From positions 334,616 through 398,615 of the forward strand of contig KV425570.1 in the NCBI GenBank assembly GCA_001632425.1: DNA of 64,000 nucleotides, given 5' to 3'. Position numbers and translations under genes: made by a program. The stretch is from Neolentinus lepideus HHB14362 ss-1 (lineage: Eukaryota; Basidiomycota; Agaricomycetes; Gloeophyllales; Gloeophyllaceae). The notes beneath the pieces are model-generated. The model did not search any database, was not told where the DNA came from, and saw nothing but the letters and a program-made list of their open reading frames with translations. Below are positions 50,481-62,552 of this stretch, piece by piece; position 1 is the first letter of the stretch, and every line of letters begins with the position of its first letter.

Positions 50481-52610
50481 AGCCTGAGCTTAAGAGAATG
50501 AAGGGAGCCAAATCTGAGTATGCCTGGACTGCGTTCGATGAAATCACCAGCAACACTGTACATCCTGAGCTTGCTGAAATGGTTAAGTGGCTTTGAAAGT
50601 ACACTGTCAATCAGAAGCTGTCCCATTCGGTGACAGGCTACAACACACAACAACCACCAAAAACACCTAGAAAATGCGGAGAGAACTCCATCTAATAGTG
50701 TCGGCAGTCGAAGGGTAGACAGGGTAAAGCTCGGGGGAGGTGAGGGATGAAAAACAACACAATGGAAGGCACCGTATATTTCCTGTGAGTCGACCCAGAC
50801 GCTCTATGCAACTCCTAACTCTCTAAAACTCCGAAACTACACTTCTCGGTGCCGACTCGGGGCTTCTCGGAGGGTATTCGGTACTGGGCAAGACCAGCTG
50901 TCCGTCGGAAGGACTCAGAAGGGTGAAAGACAATAGCTCAGAAGGTTCCTCCATGCTGGAGGACTCTAGGATGCAATAGAATGCAACGCGGACGCAGTAA
51001 AACACAGTAAGAACACAATGGAGACGATAAGACGCAACGCAAATGCGAGACCTCACACCGACGCCGACTAGAACGCAATTTTGAACGCAGCGAGACTTTG
51101 AGATGTGAAAGGTGAACTAAATTCGATGGTGACTCATACAGTGGTCTGGAATGATTTGATGGGGGTCCGAGAATACAGGGTGTCTAAAGTACTAAGTAAC
51201 CCAAACATCCGAAATCTACTAAGTCCGATGCTCCTTCGTCTATCAAATCATGCCATATGCAACAAATGAGAATATACGTCCGAAAACATACTGCCACAGC
51301 ACACCTTATGCCTAACCGAGTACCGCGATCATTCCGAAATATGCTCGGTGCCTTAGAAACAACCGGTCTGAAGGAAAACCTTCCAAAATTGCTCCATCCA
51401 AAGTGTCGGCACCCATGAATGACTTGTATGAGCTGACTCGCATCTTGAACATCGTAAGGATAGTCAACAAAGGTCTGCGATGGCATCGGAGCAGCAAGGA
51501 GGGTCCACAGCACCTGAACTCGGTGCGTCCAATCAGCTCAGAGGTGCTGCATGGTTGAATGGAGGATAGGATCATCGCAAGTGCATAAGGGAGACTGGAT
51601 ACAGTCAACTCGGCATACATAAGCTCGGGATAGAGGTGCCGAGAGCGTCGAGTGTGGTGAAATCACTGACATCGGGGGGTTCTGAAGGTCCTGAATGCTG
51701 ACTAGCCTTGCAACATTCACATGGTGATGTTCTGGAGCATGTAGGAGGTCTGCCGATAACGTTGGTGCTGCTCTTGAGGTGCGTAATGGTCACTTGGTCA
51801 TCTCGGCATACAGTAAACACTCTGAGGATCTCCAAGGATGTGGTGGTGAAGTACTGAAACTCGGCGCAATGTCAAAGTGCATCGGTTGTAGCAGGTGTAT
51901 GGCTCGGAGCTCAGATATGAAGTACATTGGAGCATGGAGATGTGTCGGAGGTGAATGGGAGTGGTGGAGTGCTCCGAGAAGTTGTTAGAAACACTGAAAA
52001 TGCATTTTCAGAGGCTAGCGGCGCCTGAGGCCTATCATCGGTCACTGAGGTCATGCTCTCCCCCAATTGTCCCGAGATCCCTGAAGGGGAATGGAGCAAT
52101 GTCCTGTCTGGGCATGCAGTTGATCTTGACAAGGTCTTTTCAGGGATCCACGCTGTCAATCGAGAGAACGTCACCATCAGATGCATTGGCGATATCAGGC
52201 TGGAGCACCAGGACATGGTACCAGTCCATAAAGTCAGCAATGCTCACCAATGGAGTAATGCATGGCAGTGTACCATCTGAGCAACCACCTGTGCTTTCCC
52301 CCACAGGCACTGAGAGCTTGAGGAGTACAGGAACTAGATTGGTGGGATCTTCACCTCACTCAGTGAGCAGTTCCATTATCGGGTCTTTGACTTTGATAAG
52401 GTGGTCTGTAAATGGGTTGGTAACTTGCGCAGCATCTTGCTCACTGAGTACAACATTTTCAACAATCTTCAAATGTCCCATCTCTCTGACCATGGTGCCA
52501 CTGTTGTGTTTAAAGCAGACAGGTCAGGAGGTTCTGGATCTTCTGGATCTTTGAGATTATGTGAAAAGAAGTCAGATGAACCTTGCATGTGATGATACAC
52601 ACCAGACGAT
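50480..52610 (+). pseudogene. Relic gag-like ORF of a mobile element, split by a solo LTR
   Basis: The frame at 50480-50630 (KSEYAWTAFDEITSN, HPELAEMVKWL) breaks at the 1407-bp LTR. It resumes exactly in frame after one copy of the TCGG duplication (LSPNCPEIPEGEWSNVLSG, HAVDLDKVFSGIHAV). Further pieces lie at about 52290-52400 and at 52590-52610 (DDPAWRKQHFNNLKLP). This pattern resembles the uncharacterised gag-like proteins, often with a CCCH-type C-terminus, that accompany retroelements in Agaricomycetes. That identification is from memory of the pattern only. Internal stops show it is dead. Confidence 0.4.
50631..52037 (-). repeat. Solo LTR, family copy B', inverted orientation (1407 bp)
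   Basis: Read on the minus strand the element begins TGATAGGCCTCAGG at 52037 and ends TAGCCTGTCA at 50631, giving TG..CA termini. It is nearly identical along its whole length to 59824-61230 on the plus strand, including length. It is flanked by the direct repeat TCGG at 50627-50630 and 52038-52041. Small frames inside it are shared by both copies and are not genes. Confidence 0.88.
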
Positions 52611-55305
52611 CCTGCCTGGAGAAAACAGCATTTCAACAACCTAAAGCTACCCTCGTCCGTGACAGATATGAGGCGTCCGTGGGTATACGGACAGTTAGGT
52701 GTGCCAGACGGTATCACGCATCAGGCCTATCTGCAGATGACTCATGGACAGGGTCACATGGAACGTATCCACTCAATGCACATGGATAGCAGAGGTCAAC
52801 GCGTATCCTATACCGACAACCGAGGTGGTCTCAGGTCATCGGACTCAGTAGGGCTGATGGGTAGTAACACACGGGACACCATCAAGGCAGTTTGCTACCC
52901 ATGTTGTAGTAGGCATCGCAAAGGCACATGGGAGACCACTGATCCTTCGACGGACATAGTAGAGGCCTATCCTTCAGGAATGACAGACCAGGGAAGCATT
53001 CGCAAAAAGGGTAGCTGAAGGTCCGCCACTACTATGAACGGTTCGGTAGTGTGCATTACTGGATGTGAAAGGACGGTTGAGGCTAAGACTGCAGAGGATA
53101 CACCATGAGGCTCATAGCCTTCCTCAACACCTCAGGAGCATTGTGGATGTGAGTGCACCTAACCGATGACAGGACCAGATGGGTGGAGGAGTCATTGGCG
53201 GGAGGATGCACTTATGCGTTGATAGGCCCAGTTGGCTTCTGACCCCAGAAAACGCAACTTAGGGTGATTACGCGTGCTTCGTGGGAACAGCGACTTAGCG
53301 ACTCAATAGCACACTGTTGGTACTCTGCGCACTAGCGACCCTACGCACCAGCGACAAGGCTCTCAGCTCCTCGGCGGACTTAGGACGGCTCCTCGGTAGC
53401 TCGGACGATAGACGTCATTCAGTCGAGTCATCGGCATTTCGGCATGCGTCGGCCGGCGTTCTTACTGCGGTCCGAACCGAGGCGGTGTCTCAGGGCGCTT
53501 TTCCATATGGCATACAGCCCGTCGTCGCCTCGGATCAGCGCAAGTTCTATTGGCGTGACTTTCCTTATGCGTGCAGTGTGCATCGACACATGGCGCAACT
53601 GCAACTATCATGACACCGCTGCACCACAGAGCGGCCCCGCCCTTTATCCCTCTTTCGGCAGCATCGCGCTAGCATCGGCAGCATAGCCCGCCCCTGGATC
53701 ATCGATGAGGTGCGCCCTAACGCAAAGTCAAGACGCACCTGACTGGCTCTCGTCCGCGGAGTGGCGCACGTACTAGAGTTGGTCGCGCAGGGTATTGGTC
53801 GCAGAGTGCATGTGGACTAGGGGCAAGGCAGTACAGGTCGTATGGATGTGAGGCTGAGCAGAGACACAATTCGCGATAGTAGGTAGATAGGATCGGACAC
53901 GGAGTAGTCGCTCTTATGTATTTAAGCCATTACTTTACTGTTTGTACAACAAGTCATCTTCACCACACTCTTCAGATCTCAAACTTGCATTAGAGCTATT
54001 CTTTAGTCCATCTTGCGACTCGCGTTTAGGTACTCTTGCATACCTCCGACTTCACCCAGAGATAGCGACAGAGTACACCAGCGTAGCGTCGCTGTTCGTA
54101 AGCCACCCCTTATACATTCCCTTCTCCAAGACAGCCCCGTGTGCTGTAGCGTAGTGCTAATCAGAGTCAATATACGTCCGAGTTAGAGATAGCGACTACC
54201 AGTAGCGCCCCTCTATAGAGTATCGAAGACCGCATAGCGCAGAGCAGGAAGACTACCGTACAGCGCCTATACAGCGCCGTGCATATAGCGCTACATAGCG
54301 CATAGCGTCACCTTCACTCTACAGACTGCCGCCGAGTAGTGACTTGGCGCCAACCGCCCTTTAGCCCCACCTATACGTCTCACCTTCACCCATCCCCTCC
54401 GAACTATATTACCCTTCGTTTACCCCAGGCCTCACAGCCATCTGACACCAAGGGCTTTGGTGTTTGCTTTGTGGTTGTGTCTACACTTTAGGTCTCCTTT
54501 CCGCGGGTTTCGTCGTGTGTCTGTGCGTATCAGCGTTCAGGGTCAAGGGTATGGACATGACAGGCAAAGTCTCAGGGATGGTTTGCGGTGTGAAGGAGTC
54601 TTGTCGAAGGGGACAGGATAAAGGTGATAGGAAGAAAGGCGAGAGGACAAGTTCGTACCCCCATTAGCTTGTAGTGGGTTCTCTCCCTCTAGTCTCATTC
54701 TGTACAACTCAGTGCTTACCTCTAAAAAGATGTTTTTACTCTCTGAGTGTCTCTGGTGCTCTAAGGCAACTCATCTAAATCAATCTATTGACTCGTCTGC
54801 GGTGAGTCGTTCCCTAGCCAGTAAAGTTAATCCAAGCCTAGTCTAGTCTATTATGCAAGCGGACGTCATCCCCGCTTCACCAGAGAAGTATCTGTGACCC
54901 GAGTGTCCACAAACGTTCATCAGTGACCCTAGCAGCCCTGAGTGGTTTCGTGCTAGGTTCAGGCAAGAAGCCTCAGTAGCATCTGAGCATGCATTTCATT
55001 TAAGTAGAGCCCGTGTGTCCACGATCATAGTCTACCTCGTCCACCTTCCTCTCACCTGACTAAGTGGTGTCCATGTCTCAGTGTGCGCGACTTCAGTCCT
55101 CGACCCCACAAATATTAGTGAAGTGTCCATAGGCCATTCTACCCTTCTGACCCTAGTCAGACAACATCCCCCATCTATCTAGTGGAGCATAGGTTTAGGT
55201 GTTTTGCCCCCAAGGCCGAGCACATCTGCCTATCGCTTGCACTCTGTTTATCGCCTACCGACCTTTGCACCCGTCTTGTGCGTACAGATTCCCCCGTGTG
55301 TCCAC
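52611..55305. other. Repeat-like region without recognisable ORFs
   Basis: The stretch contains many short GCGCT/TAGCG/GCGAC motifs, densest at 53290-53360 and 54180-54310 (CATAGCGC, ACAGCGCC), suggesting LTR-like or tandemly decayed sequence. A possible gag-like start lies near 54855 (MQADVIPASPEKYL followed by a stop). I cannot assign an element. Confidence 0.35.
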
Positions 55306-56633
55306 TGATAGGCCTCCAGTGTCGCTAGCCTCTGAAAATGTGTTTTTGGCGTGTTCGACATGGTGCAGAAAGCGCTGAGACCACCGACGTATCTCTGAGC
55401 ATTCACCGAGCTACGACTCAATACATCGGCGATCCCCAAGGACATGCACCTCTGGATACTGATGTCACCACCAAGTATTGGACACTTCGCCACACTGCAT
55501 GCCTGCCAGTGCTATAGAATGGACTCTATTCAATGACTCAGGATACTCCAAGGTTGTCGAATGCTGCTTATGCACTCGGATGATGGAACTGATGGCATCA
55601 GTGATGCTTACTCAATGCCCTGCCCCTTTCATATGATGCGACAATCCTTGGAGCCTCCGGAACTCAGCCTACCCACCCCACGGTGATGAATGGCAGCACT
55701 TGGTGCATCTATCAAGCGCCGATACATGCCAAGTCACTCATATCAGCCTTCCTGATGCATACCAGCTGATCTTACCTTCCGTTTGACCTTGCAATACCTC
55801 GGCGTTCATTGGCCGCCATACGAAAGGATGCTGTGGGCCCTCGTTCTGGTCCGGCACCATCGCGACACTCAGTCATCCCTCCTTATCAAGTTCGAGTTGA
55901 TTATCATCAAGCACGAGTCGTCAAATCGCACTGAGGCACCGTATGGGCTCAAGATGGGAGGATCTTCCCTGAGGCAGCAGTTCCTGACCTGCCTAGAGTG
56001 CTTCGGAATGAGAGCGGTATGCGGCAGATGATTGGCGAGCGGCTTGGGAGTTTAGCGAGACTCGGCTGCGCATTTTTGGTTGTATATTCTGATTGTAGAC
56101 ACATGGTGCATTAGGCTATCTTGGACTTAGCAGTTTCTTAGACTTCAGGTCACTTAGTACTTAGGCATTCAGTATTTTCATTTCCAGCAGCGAATTTTAC
56201 CTCACAGCTCACATCTCAAAGCCTCATTGCATCTGAATTGCGTTCTAAGAAGACCTCAGCATGAGGTCTAGTGTTTATCTCTGCATTTATCATCTCAAAG
56301 TCCTCCGATGTGGAGGAACCTGTCAAACTATCGTCCGATCATTGTCCAAGTCCCCCAAAAGGACAGCTGGTCTAGCCCGGCTCTGAGAACCCTCCAAGAA
56401 GCACTGAGTCAGTGCCGAGATGCATAGAGCAAGGGAGTCTAGAGAGTTAGGAGTGTTACAGAGTGTCTGGGTCTACTCACAAGAGATATACGGTGCCATT
56501 TAGTGTTCTGTTTTGTCTCCCTCACCTCCCCCGAGCTTTACCCTTCTGCCCTTCAACTACTGACACTATTAGATGGAGTTCCCTCCGCATTATCTAGGTG
56601 TTTTTTGTGGTTGTTGTGTGTTGTAGCCTGTCA
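55306..56633 (+). repeat. 5' LTR of the Ty3/gypsy element (family copy A, 1328 bp)
   Basis: The sequence starts TGATAGGCCTCCAG and ends GTTGTAGCCTGTCA. It matches the split copy at 59761-59823 plus 61231-62552 with scattered, mostly transition differences. It also shares its ends and 3' part with the 1407-bp LTRs. A primer-binding site and gag follow directly. Confidence 0.82.
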
Positions 56634-56636
56634 TTT

Positions 56637-56653
56637 TGGAGCCCACTGTGAGG
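56637..56653 (+). other. Putative tRNA primer-binding site of the gypsy element
   Basis: Three T residues after the 5' LTR terminus CA comes TGGAGCCCACTGTGAGG. It begins with TGG, the complement of a tRNA 3' CCA end, as in LTR-retrotransposon primer sites. The tRNA species was not determined. Confidence 0.55.
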
Positions 56654-56673
56654 GGGTAACAAGTGATTCAACA

Positions 56674-57899
56674 ATGGCGCATAGGCACCCTCTTGAAGAC
56701 CCAGAAACTGAGTGCCGAGTTTACGTGGCACTAGCCCAAGTGAATTCTCAGAACACCCGTAGTGCGTTGCGAAGCCTGCAGAATCTGATCGGTCACACTT
56801 TTGATCCAGAAGAATACATTCCGGTTCCTGAAAGCCCAACATCAGATCTCCCACCAATCAGTGATTGGCTGCTGTCATCCCCATTATCTCCTGTTCCCTC
56901 CATCTACAACACTCCGACCTTCGAACTCGATCAGTTACCACCTCGACCCACTAGCGCCCCCGAGTTTCATCAATACTGACCGACTACACTGACACCGCCG
57001 ACCCCACCTCTCTACACAATGGCGGATACAACTATGACTCTGTTACCATCTCACTGGGATAAAGCTGCCCCGGTGTTTGATCTGGAACAGCCATGGACAC
57101 TAGTTCAGTATTTTGAAGATCTTGATGATCTCTTCACTTCACATAAGGTAATGACAGATGAAGTGAAGAAGGCTGCCGCTCTCAAATACATTCCAATGGC
57201 TGTCGAGGATCTTTGGAAGACTTGACCAGGGTACGCCGAAGAACACACATATGCGGCTTTTGTGGCAGCCATCAAAATGCTGTATCCGGCGGTCTTGGAA
57301 GATAGGTGGTACACTGTTGGGGACCTAGACCGACTCACTGGTGAACGCACACAGATTGGCATTCATACTCTCACCGACCTCACATCCTACTACTGAGAAT
57401 TCATTCTTATCACTCGGTTCCTTATTTCCAAAGATCTCCTGTTGACGTGCGAGCAAAACCGAGCCTTCCAGTGGGGCTTCCATGCTGAGTTATGGTTGTG
57501 CATTGTTCACCGACTGCAAATTAAAGATATAGACCATCTGCCGGATACTGCCTACAATGTTCAGAAAGTCTATGAAGTGGCAGCCTTCGCTCTCTATGGG
57601 ACCGCTACTACCAGTGCCAGTGGTTCTACATCCACTTCCGTAGTAACTGACGTTGCACCTACTGCAAGTTCTGTGAAGTCCAAAGACCTGGCAGCGCTCA
57701 TTGGCATCATCACGAAGTTGATCGGCCAAGTCCTAGGGCCTGCACTCACCGCACTCACCCAGAATACGCCCACCGCCAGAGCTGCTCTGGTAGTGTACCG
57801 ACCACTGAGAACCGATACTTGTCACTACTGTGGGAAGCTGAACTGCTCCATTGGTTGGTGCTCAAGTGTGGAAGAAGACATACACCTGGGATTGTGCTG
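56674..57899 (+). pseudogene. gag of the gypsy element, broken by stops
   Basis: Frames from ATG 56674 and ATG 57019 stay in register and read as a Gag capsid. The segment DLEQPWTLVQYFEDLDDLFTSH begins a typical Gag helical domain, followed by ADEVKKAAALKYIPM-like and AEEHTYAAFVAAIKMLYP. Stops at 56977, about 57223 and about 57394 interrupt it. Near its end is a zinc-knuckle-like CHYCGKLNCSIGWC that lacks the expected His spacing, so the CCHC motif seems damaged. In family members Gag packages the element's RNA. Confidence 0.75.
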
Positions 57900-57903
57900 A
57901 TGA

Positions 57904-59760
57904 AATCAAGAAGGGAAGGTAGTCCTTCCTGCCGGAGTGATGGTACCAAGGTATATCATTGGAGCAATGATGCGCGAGCGCATACAGGAGTGGCATAGGC
58001 AGAACCTGAACCAGCATGCAGCAGGCATATTATCAGTCCAGGATGGTATGTTGTTCGAGATCGAGCACCGACCCTCCACAGACTGGGCCATTTACATTCT
58101 GAACGCCAATGAACGCATTGAGTATTTATATTGAGAGATTCAAGCCCTCGACGGCGCCCGCAAAAGGCCCATATTCGATGGAGTTCATGTTCCACCTCAC
58201 CCTAGACACACCAACGTTGAGAACCGATTGCAGGGGTCCCAGCTGCCTGGACTACTGGAAGTTGGAGAGCAGCAACCTTCTGCTACGACCTCTGAACCCA
58301 CCGTCAATCAATCATCTCCATCACCTGCCGCCAGCACACTCTGCGACCTGCCTCTGCATCCTTTCAATAGAGCCAAGGACATCGTCCGGCCTCGTCAAGT
58401 GGCACTGAAGACCATATGCCCAGACCCAGTCCCCAAACCTGAAGCCGAGAAGCAGGAACCAGCGTACAAGACTCAAGCCCCAGTATACAACCCTCAGCTC
58501 ACTGAAGATGTATTCAAGCATTCTCTCACTTTGACATGCATCTCTCTTTCCCCCGAGGAACTCCTAGCCATCTCACCTGACATCCAAAGCAAGTACCAAG
58601 AAATCGTCACTCCGAAGAAGGTCCCTATGCTGAATTGGGTACAGTTCAGCATGACAATCGAGGAGATTGAGGACAAAGAAGCACCGATTTTGGTCTTGGA
58701 AGAACAGGTATTGCCGACAACAGCACCTTTGGACGGCTATGTGGTTCCCGACCCATACAACACCTACCTGAAGTCTCTGAGCCCCAAAGAGGTGCCGGAG
58801 CCATTGGTTGTTGCAAAGGAGTCACATGCTATTCAGTCTATCATTGCGGTTGTTGCTCACGTCGAACAGGTGGAATGCATTATAGATCCAGGATGTCAGA
58901 TCATCGCCATGTCAGAAGCAGTATGCCACTTGATCGGCCTGGAATACGACCCTCAGATCCAGCTTTGGATGCAGTCAGTGAACTGGTCCATCAATATGTC
59001 TCTGGGTCTTGCCTGGAATGTTCCCTTTCAACTCGGCGACATCGTTCTCTACCTTCAGGTTCATGTCATCTGCGACCCAGCATACGACATTCTTCTAGGG
59101 CAACCCTTCAATGTCATCACTGAAAGCCTGGTATGGAACTTCGGCAATGAAGAGCAGACAATCACCATCTGCAACCCCAACTCTGATGCTGTAGCAACCA
59201 TCCCGACATTTCTGAGGGGAAGACCAAAGTTTTGGCCCTTTCCGTACAATGACTGCTAATCCCATAGATGCCTTCCTCAACGATTCCAGTATGGACTGGA
59301 TAGCTGCAATCATTGAACCCGCAGATACCCCGGACGGCTTTCATTTCTCAGCTGTAACAACAATTCATATGACCTCCGATGATTCCCCCTCTTGTTCTCT
59401 CCTCGGCTCTCTATATCTCTCAGCATGTGATAATTCAAAAACCAAAAACATCTTCTTGACTCCAGGTCTAGCAGCAACATCTCTATGGGTTCCAGTCACC
59501 TCCGAAAAATTAGAAAATTGACAAAAACAGTACTGCGATTTTCCTCTCGACACCTTTGTCCAAATGAAAAAGAAGTATAAGCCAGTCGCCCTTAAGGTCC
59601 ATCCCATCAGCGCCACCCTCCCAAAAGAATTCTGAATCGAATGAAACATCACCGGTGACCCTCTCGCCGACCTTCCAACACTCAGCCCCCGACCACCAAG
59701 ATTCTCACCGACAGGCCGATACACCCAAGAATGCTGTGACGCTCTCCACAAGGTTCATGG
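57904..59760 (+). pseudogene. Retropepsin (aspartic protease) part of the gypsy element
   Basis: An open stretch at 58135-59257 carries a Pro-rich linker and then the retropepsin fold: VECIIDPGCQIIAMSEAVC, later DIVLYLQVHVICDPAYDILL and GQPFNVI. The active-site triad reads D-P-G where D-S/T-G is canonical. The ILLGQPF flap-side motif is kept. After 59260 the frame continues toward pol (KKYKPVALKVHPISATLPKEF, stop, then DPLADLPTLSPRPPRFSPTG) and stops at the LTR inserted at 59761. The protease normally cleaves the Gag-Pol polyprotein. This copy is presumed inactive. Confidence 0.75.
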
Positions 59761-62552
59761 TGATAGGCCTCCAGTGTTGCTAGCCTCTGAAAACACGTTT
59801 TCGGCGTGCTCGACATGATGCAGTGATAGGCCTCAGGCGCCGCTAGCCTCCGAAAACACATTTTTGGTGTCTCTAACGACTTCTTGGAGCACTCCACCAC
59901 TCCCATTCACCTCTGACACATCTCCATGCTCCGACGTACTTCATATCTGAGCTCCGAGCCATACACCTGCTACAACCGATGCACTTTGACATTGCGCTGA
60001 GTTTCAGTACTTCACCACCACATCCTTGGAGATCCTCAGAGTGTTTACTGTATGCCGAGATGACCAAGTGACCATTACGCACCTCAAGAGCAGCACCAAC
60101 GTTATCGGCAGACCTCCTACATGCTCCAGAACATCACCATGTGAATGTTGCAAGGCTAGTCAGCATTCAGGACCTTCAGAACCCCCCGATGTCAGTGATT
60201 TCACCACACTCGACGCTCTCGGCACCTCTATCCCGAGCTTATGTATGCCGAGTTGACTGTATCCAGTCTCCCTTATGCACTTGCGATGATCCTATCCTCC
60301 ATTCAACCATGCAGCACCTCTGAGCTGATTGGACGCACCGAGTTCAGGTGCTGTGGACCCTCCTTGCTGCTCCGATGCCATCGCAGACCTTTGTTGACTA
60401 TCCTTACGATGTTCAAGATGCGAGTCAGCTCATACAAGTCATTCATGGGTGCCGACACTTTGGATGGAGCAATTTTGGAAGGTTTTCCTTCAGACCGGTT
60501 GTTTCTAAGGCACCGAGCATATTTCGGAATGATCGCGGTACTCAGTTAGGCATAAGGTGTGCTGTGGCAGTATGTTTTCAGACATATATTCTCATTTGTT
60601 GCATATGGCATGATTTGATAGACGAAGGAGCATCAGACTTAGTAGATTTCGGATGTTTGGGTTACTTAGTACTTTAGACACCCTGTATTCTCGGACCCCC
60701 ATCAAATCATTCCAGACCACTGTATGAGTCACCATCGAATTTAGTTCACCTTTCACATCTCAAAGTCTCGCTGCATTCAAAATTGCGTTCTAGTCGGCGT
60801 CGGTGTGAGGTCTCGCATTTGCGTTGCATCTTATCGTCTCCATTGCATTCTTACTGTGTTTTACTGCATCCGCGTTGCATTCTATTGTGTCCTAGAGTCC
60901 TCCGGCATGGAGGAACCTTCTGAGCTATTGTCTTTCACCCTTCTGAGTCCTTCCGACGGACAGCTGGTCTTGCCCAGTACCGAATACCCTCTGAGAAGCC
61001 CTGAGTCAGCGCCGAGAAGTGTAGTTTCAGAGTTTTAGAGAGTTAGGAGTTGCACAGAGCATCTGGGTCGACTCACAGGAAATATACGGTGCCTTCCATT
61101 GTGTTGTTTTTCATCCCTCACCTCCCCCGAGCTTTACCCTGTCTACCCTTCGACTGCCGACACTATTAGACGGAGTTCTCTCCGCATTTTCTAGGTGGTT
61201 TTGGTGGTTGTTGTGTGTTGTAGCCTGTCAGTGGAAAGCGCCGAGATCACCAACGAATCTCCGAGTGTTCACCGAGCCACGACTCAATACATCAGTGATC
61301 CCCGACGACGCGCACCTCCAGATACTGACATTACCGTCGAGCAGTGGACACTTCGCCACGCCGCATGCCTGTCGGTGCTATACCGGGACTCAATTCGATG
61401 ACTCAGGATACGCCGAGGTTGTTGAATGTTGCTTATGCGCTCAGATGATGGAACTGATGGCATTGGCGATGCTTACTCAACACCCTGCCCCTTCCATATG
61501 ATACAATGATCCTTAGAACCTCCAGAACTCAGCTTACTCTCTCCGCGGCGACGAATGGCAGCACTCGGTGCATCTATCAAGGGCCGACACACGCTGAGTC
61601 ACTCATATCGGCCTTCCTGACACATACCAGCTGATCTTACCTTCCGTCTGACCTCGCAATAATGTGGAGTTCATTGGTCGTCGTACGATAGGATGCCATG
61701 GGCCCCCGTTTTGGTCCGGCGCCGTCGCAACACCAGGTCAGCCCTCCTTATGAAGTTCGAGTCGATTATCATCAAGCATGAGTCGTCAAAATGCACCGAG
61801 GTGCCGTACGGGCTCAAGATAGAAGGATCTTCCCTGGGGCGGCGGTTCCTGACCCACCTAGAGTGCTTCGGAATGAGAGCGGTATGTGGCAGACGATTGG
61901 CAAGCAGCTTGGGAGTTTAGCGAGACTCAGCGGTGCGTTTTTGGTTGTATTTTCTGATGGTAGACGCATGGAGCATCAGGCTATCTCGGACTTAGCGGTC
62001 TCTTAGGCTTCGGGTCACTTAGTACTTTAGGCATCCTGTATATTCCTTTCCAGCAGTGAATTTTACCTGACAGCTCACATCTCAAAGTCTCGTTGCATCC
62101 AAATTGCATTCTAAGAAGACCTCGGCATGAGGTCTTGCATTTACCTCTGCATTTATTGTCTCTATTGCGTTCTCCTTGTGTCTTCTGCACCGGCATTCCA
62201 TCTTATCGCGTCATCGAAGTCCTCCAACATGGAGGAACCTGTCAATCCATTGTCCAATTATTGTCTGAGTCCCCGAAAAGGACAGCTGGCCTAGCCTGGC
62301 TCCGAGAACCCTCCGAGAAGTGCTGAGTCGGCGCCGAGACGCACACAGCAAGAGAGTTAGAGAGTTAGGAGTGTTATAGAGCGTCCGGGTCTACTCACAA
62401 AGAGATATACGGTGCCATTTAGTGTTCTGTTTTGCCTTCCTCACCTCCCCCGAGCTTTACCCTTCTGCCCTTCAACTACTGACATTATTAGACGGAGTTC
62501 CCTCCGCATTTTCTAGGTGTTTTTGGTGGTTGTTGTGTGTTGTAGCCTGTCA
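59761..62552 (+). repeat. Solo LTR (family copy A') inserted in pol, itself interrupted
   Basis: The pieces 59761-59823 and 61231-62552 together align with the 5' LTR at 55306-56633 from TGATAGG to CCTGTCA. The flanks are ATGG before and ACGG after, a possible 4-bp target duplication with one mismatch. Pol protein similarity continues across the insertion, so it is a solo LTR and not the end of the host element. Confidence 0.8.
59824..61230 (+). repeat. Solo LTR, family copy B, nested inside A' (1407 bp)
   Basis: It begins TGATAGGCCTCAGG and ends TAGCCTGTCA, the same length as the inverted copy at 50631-52037 and nearly identical to it. It splits A' after GATGCAG; A' resumes with GTGGAAAGCG, where the intact LTR reads GGTGCAGAAAGCG. 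A clean target duplication is not visible here. Confidence 0.88.

Noticed and set aside
51184..52000. Several frames of 70-110 codons repeated at 60026-60677
   Set aside because: They lie inside the two copies of the 1407-bp LTR and are repeated only because the LTR is repeated.
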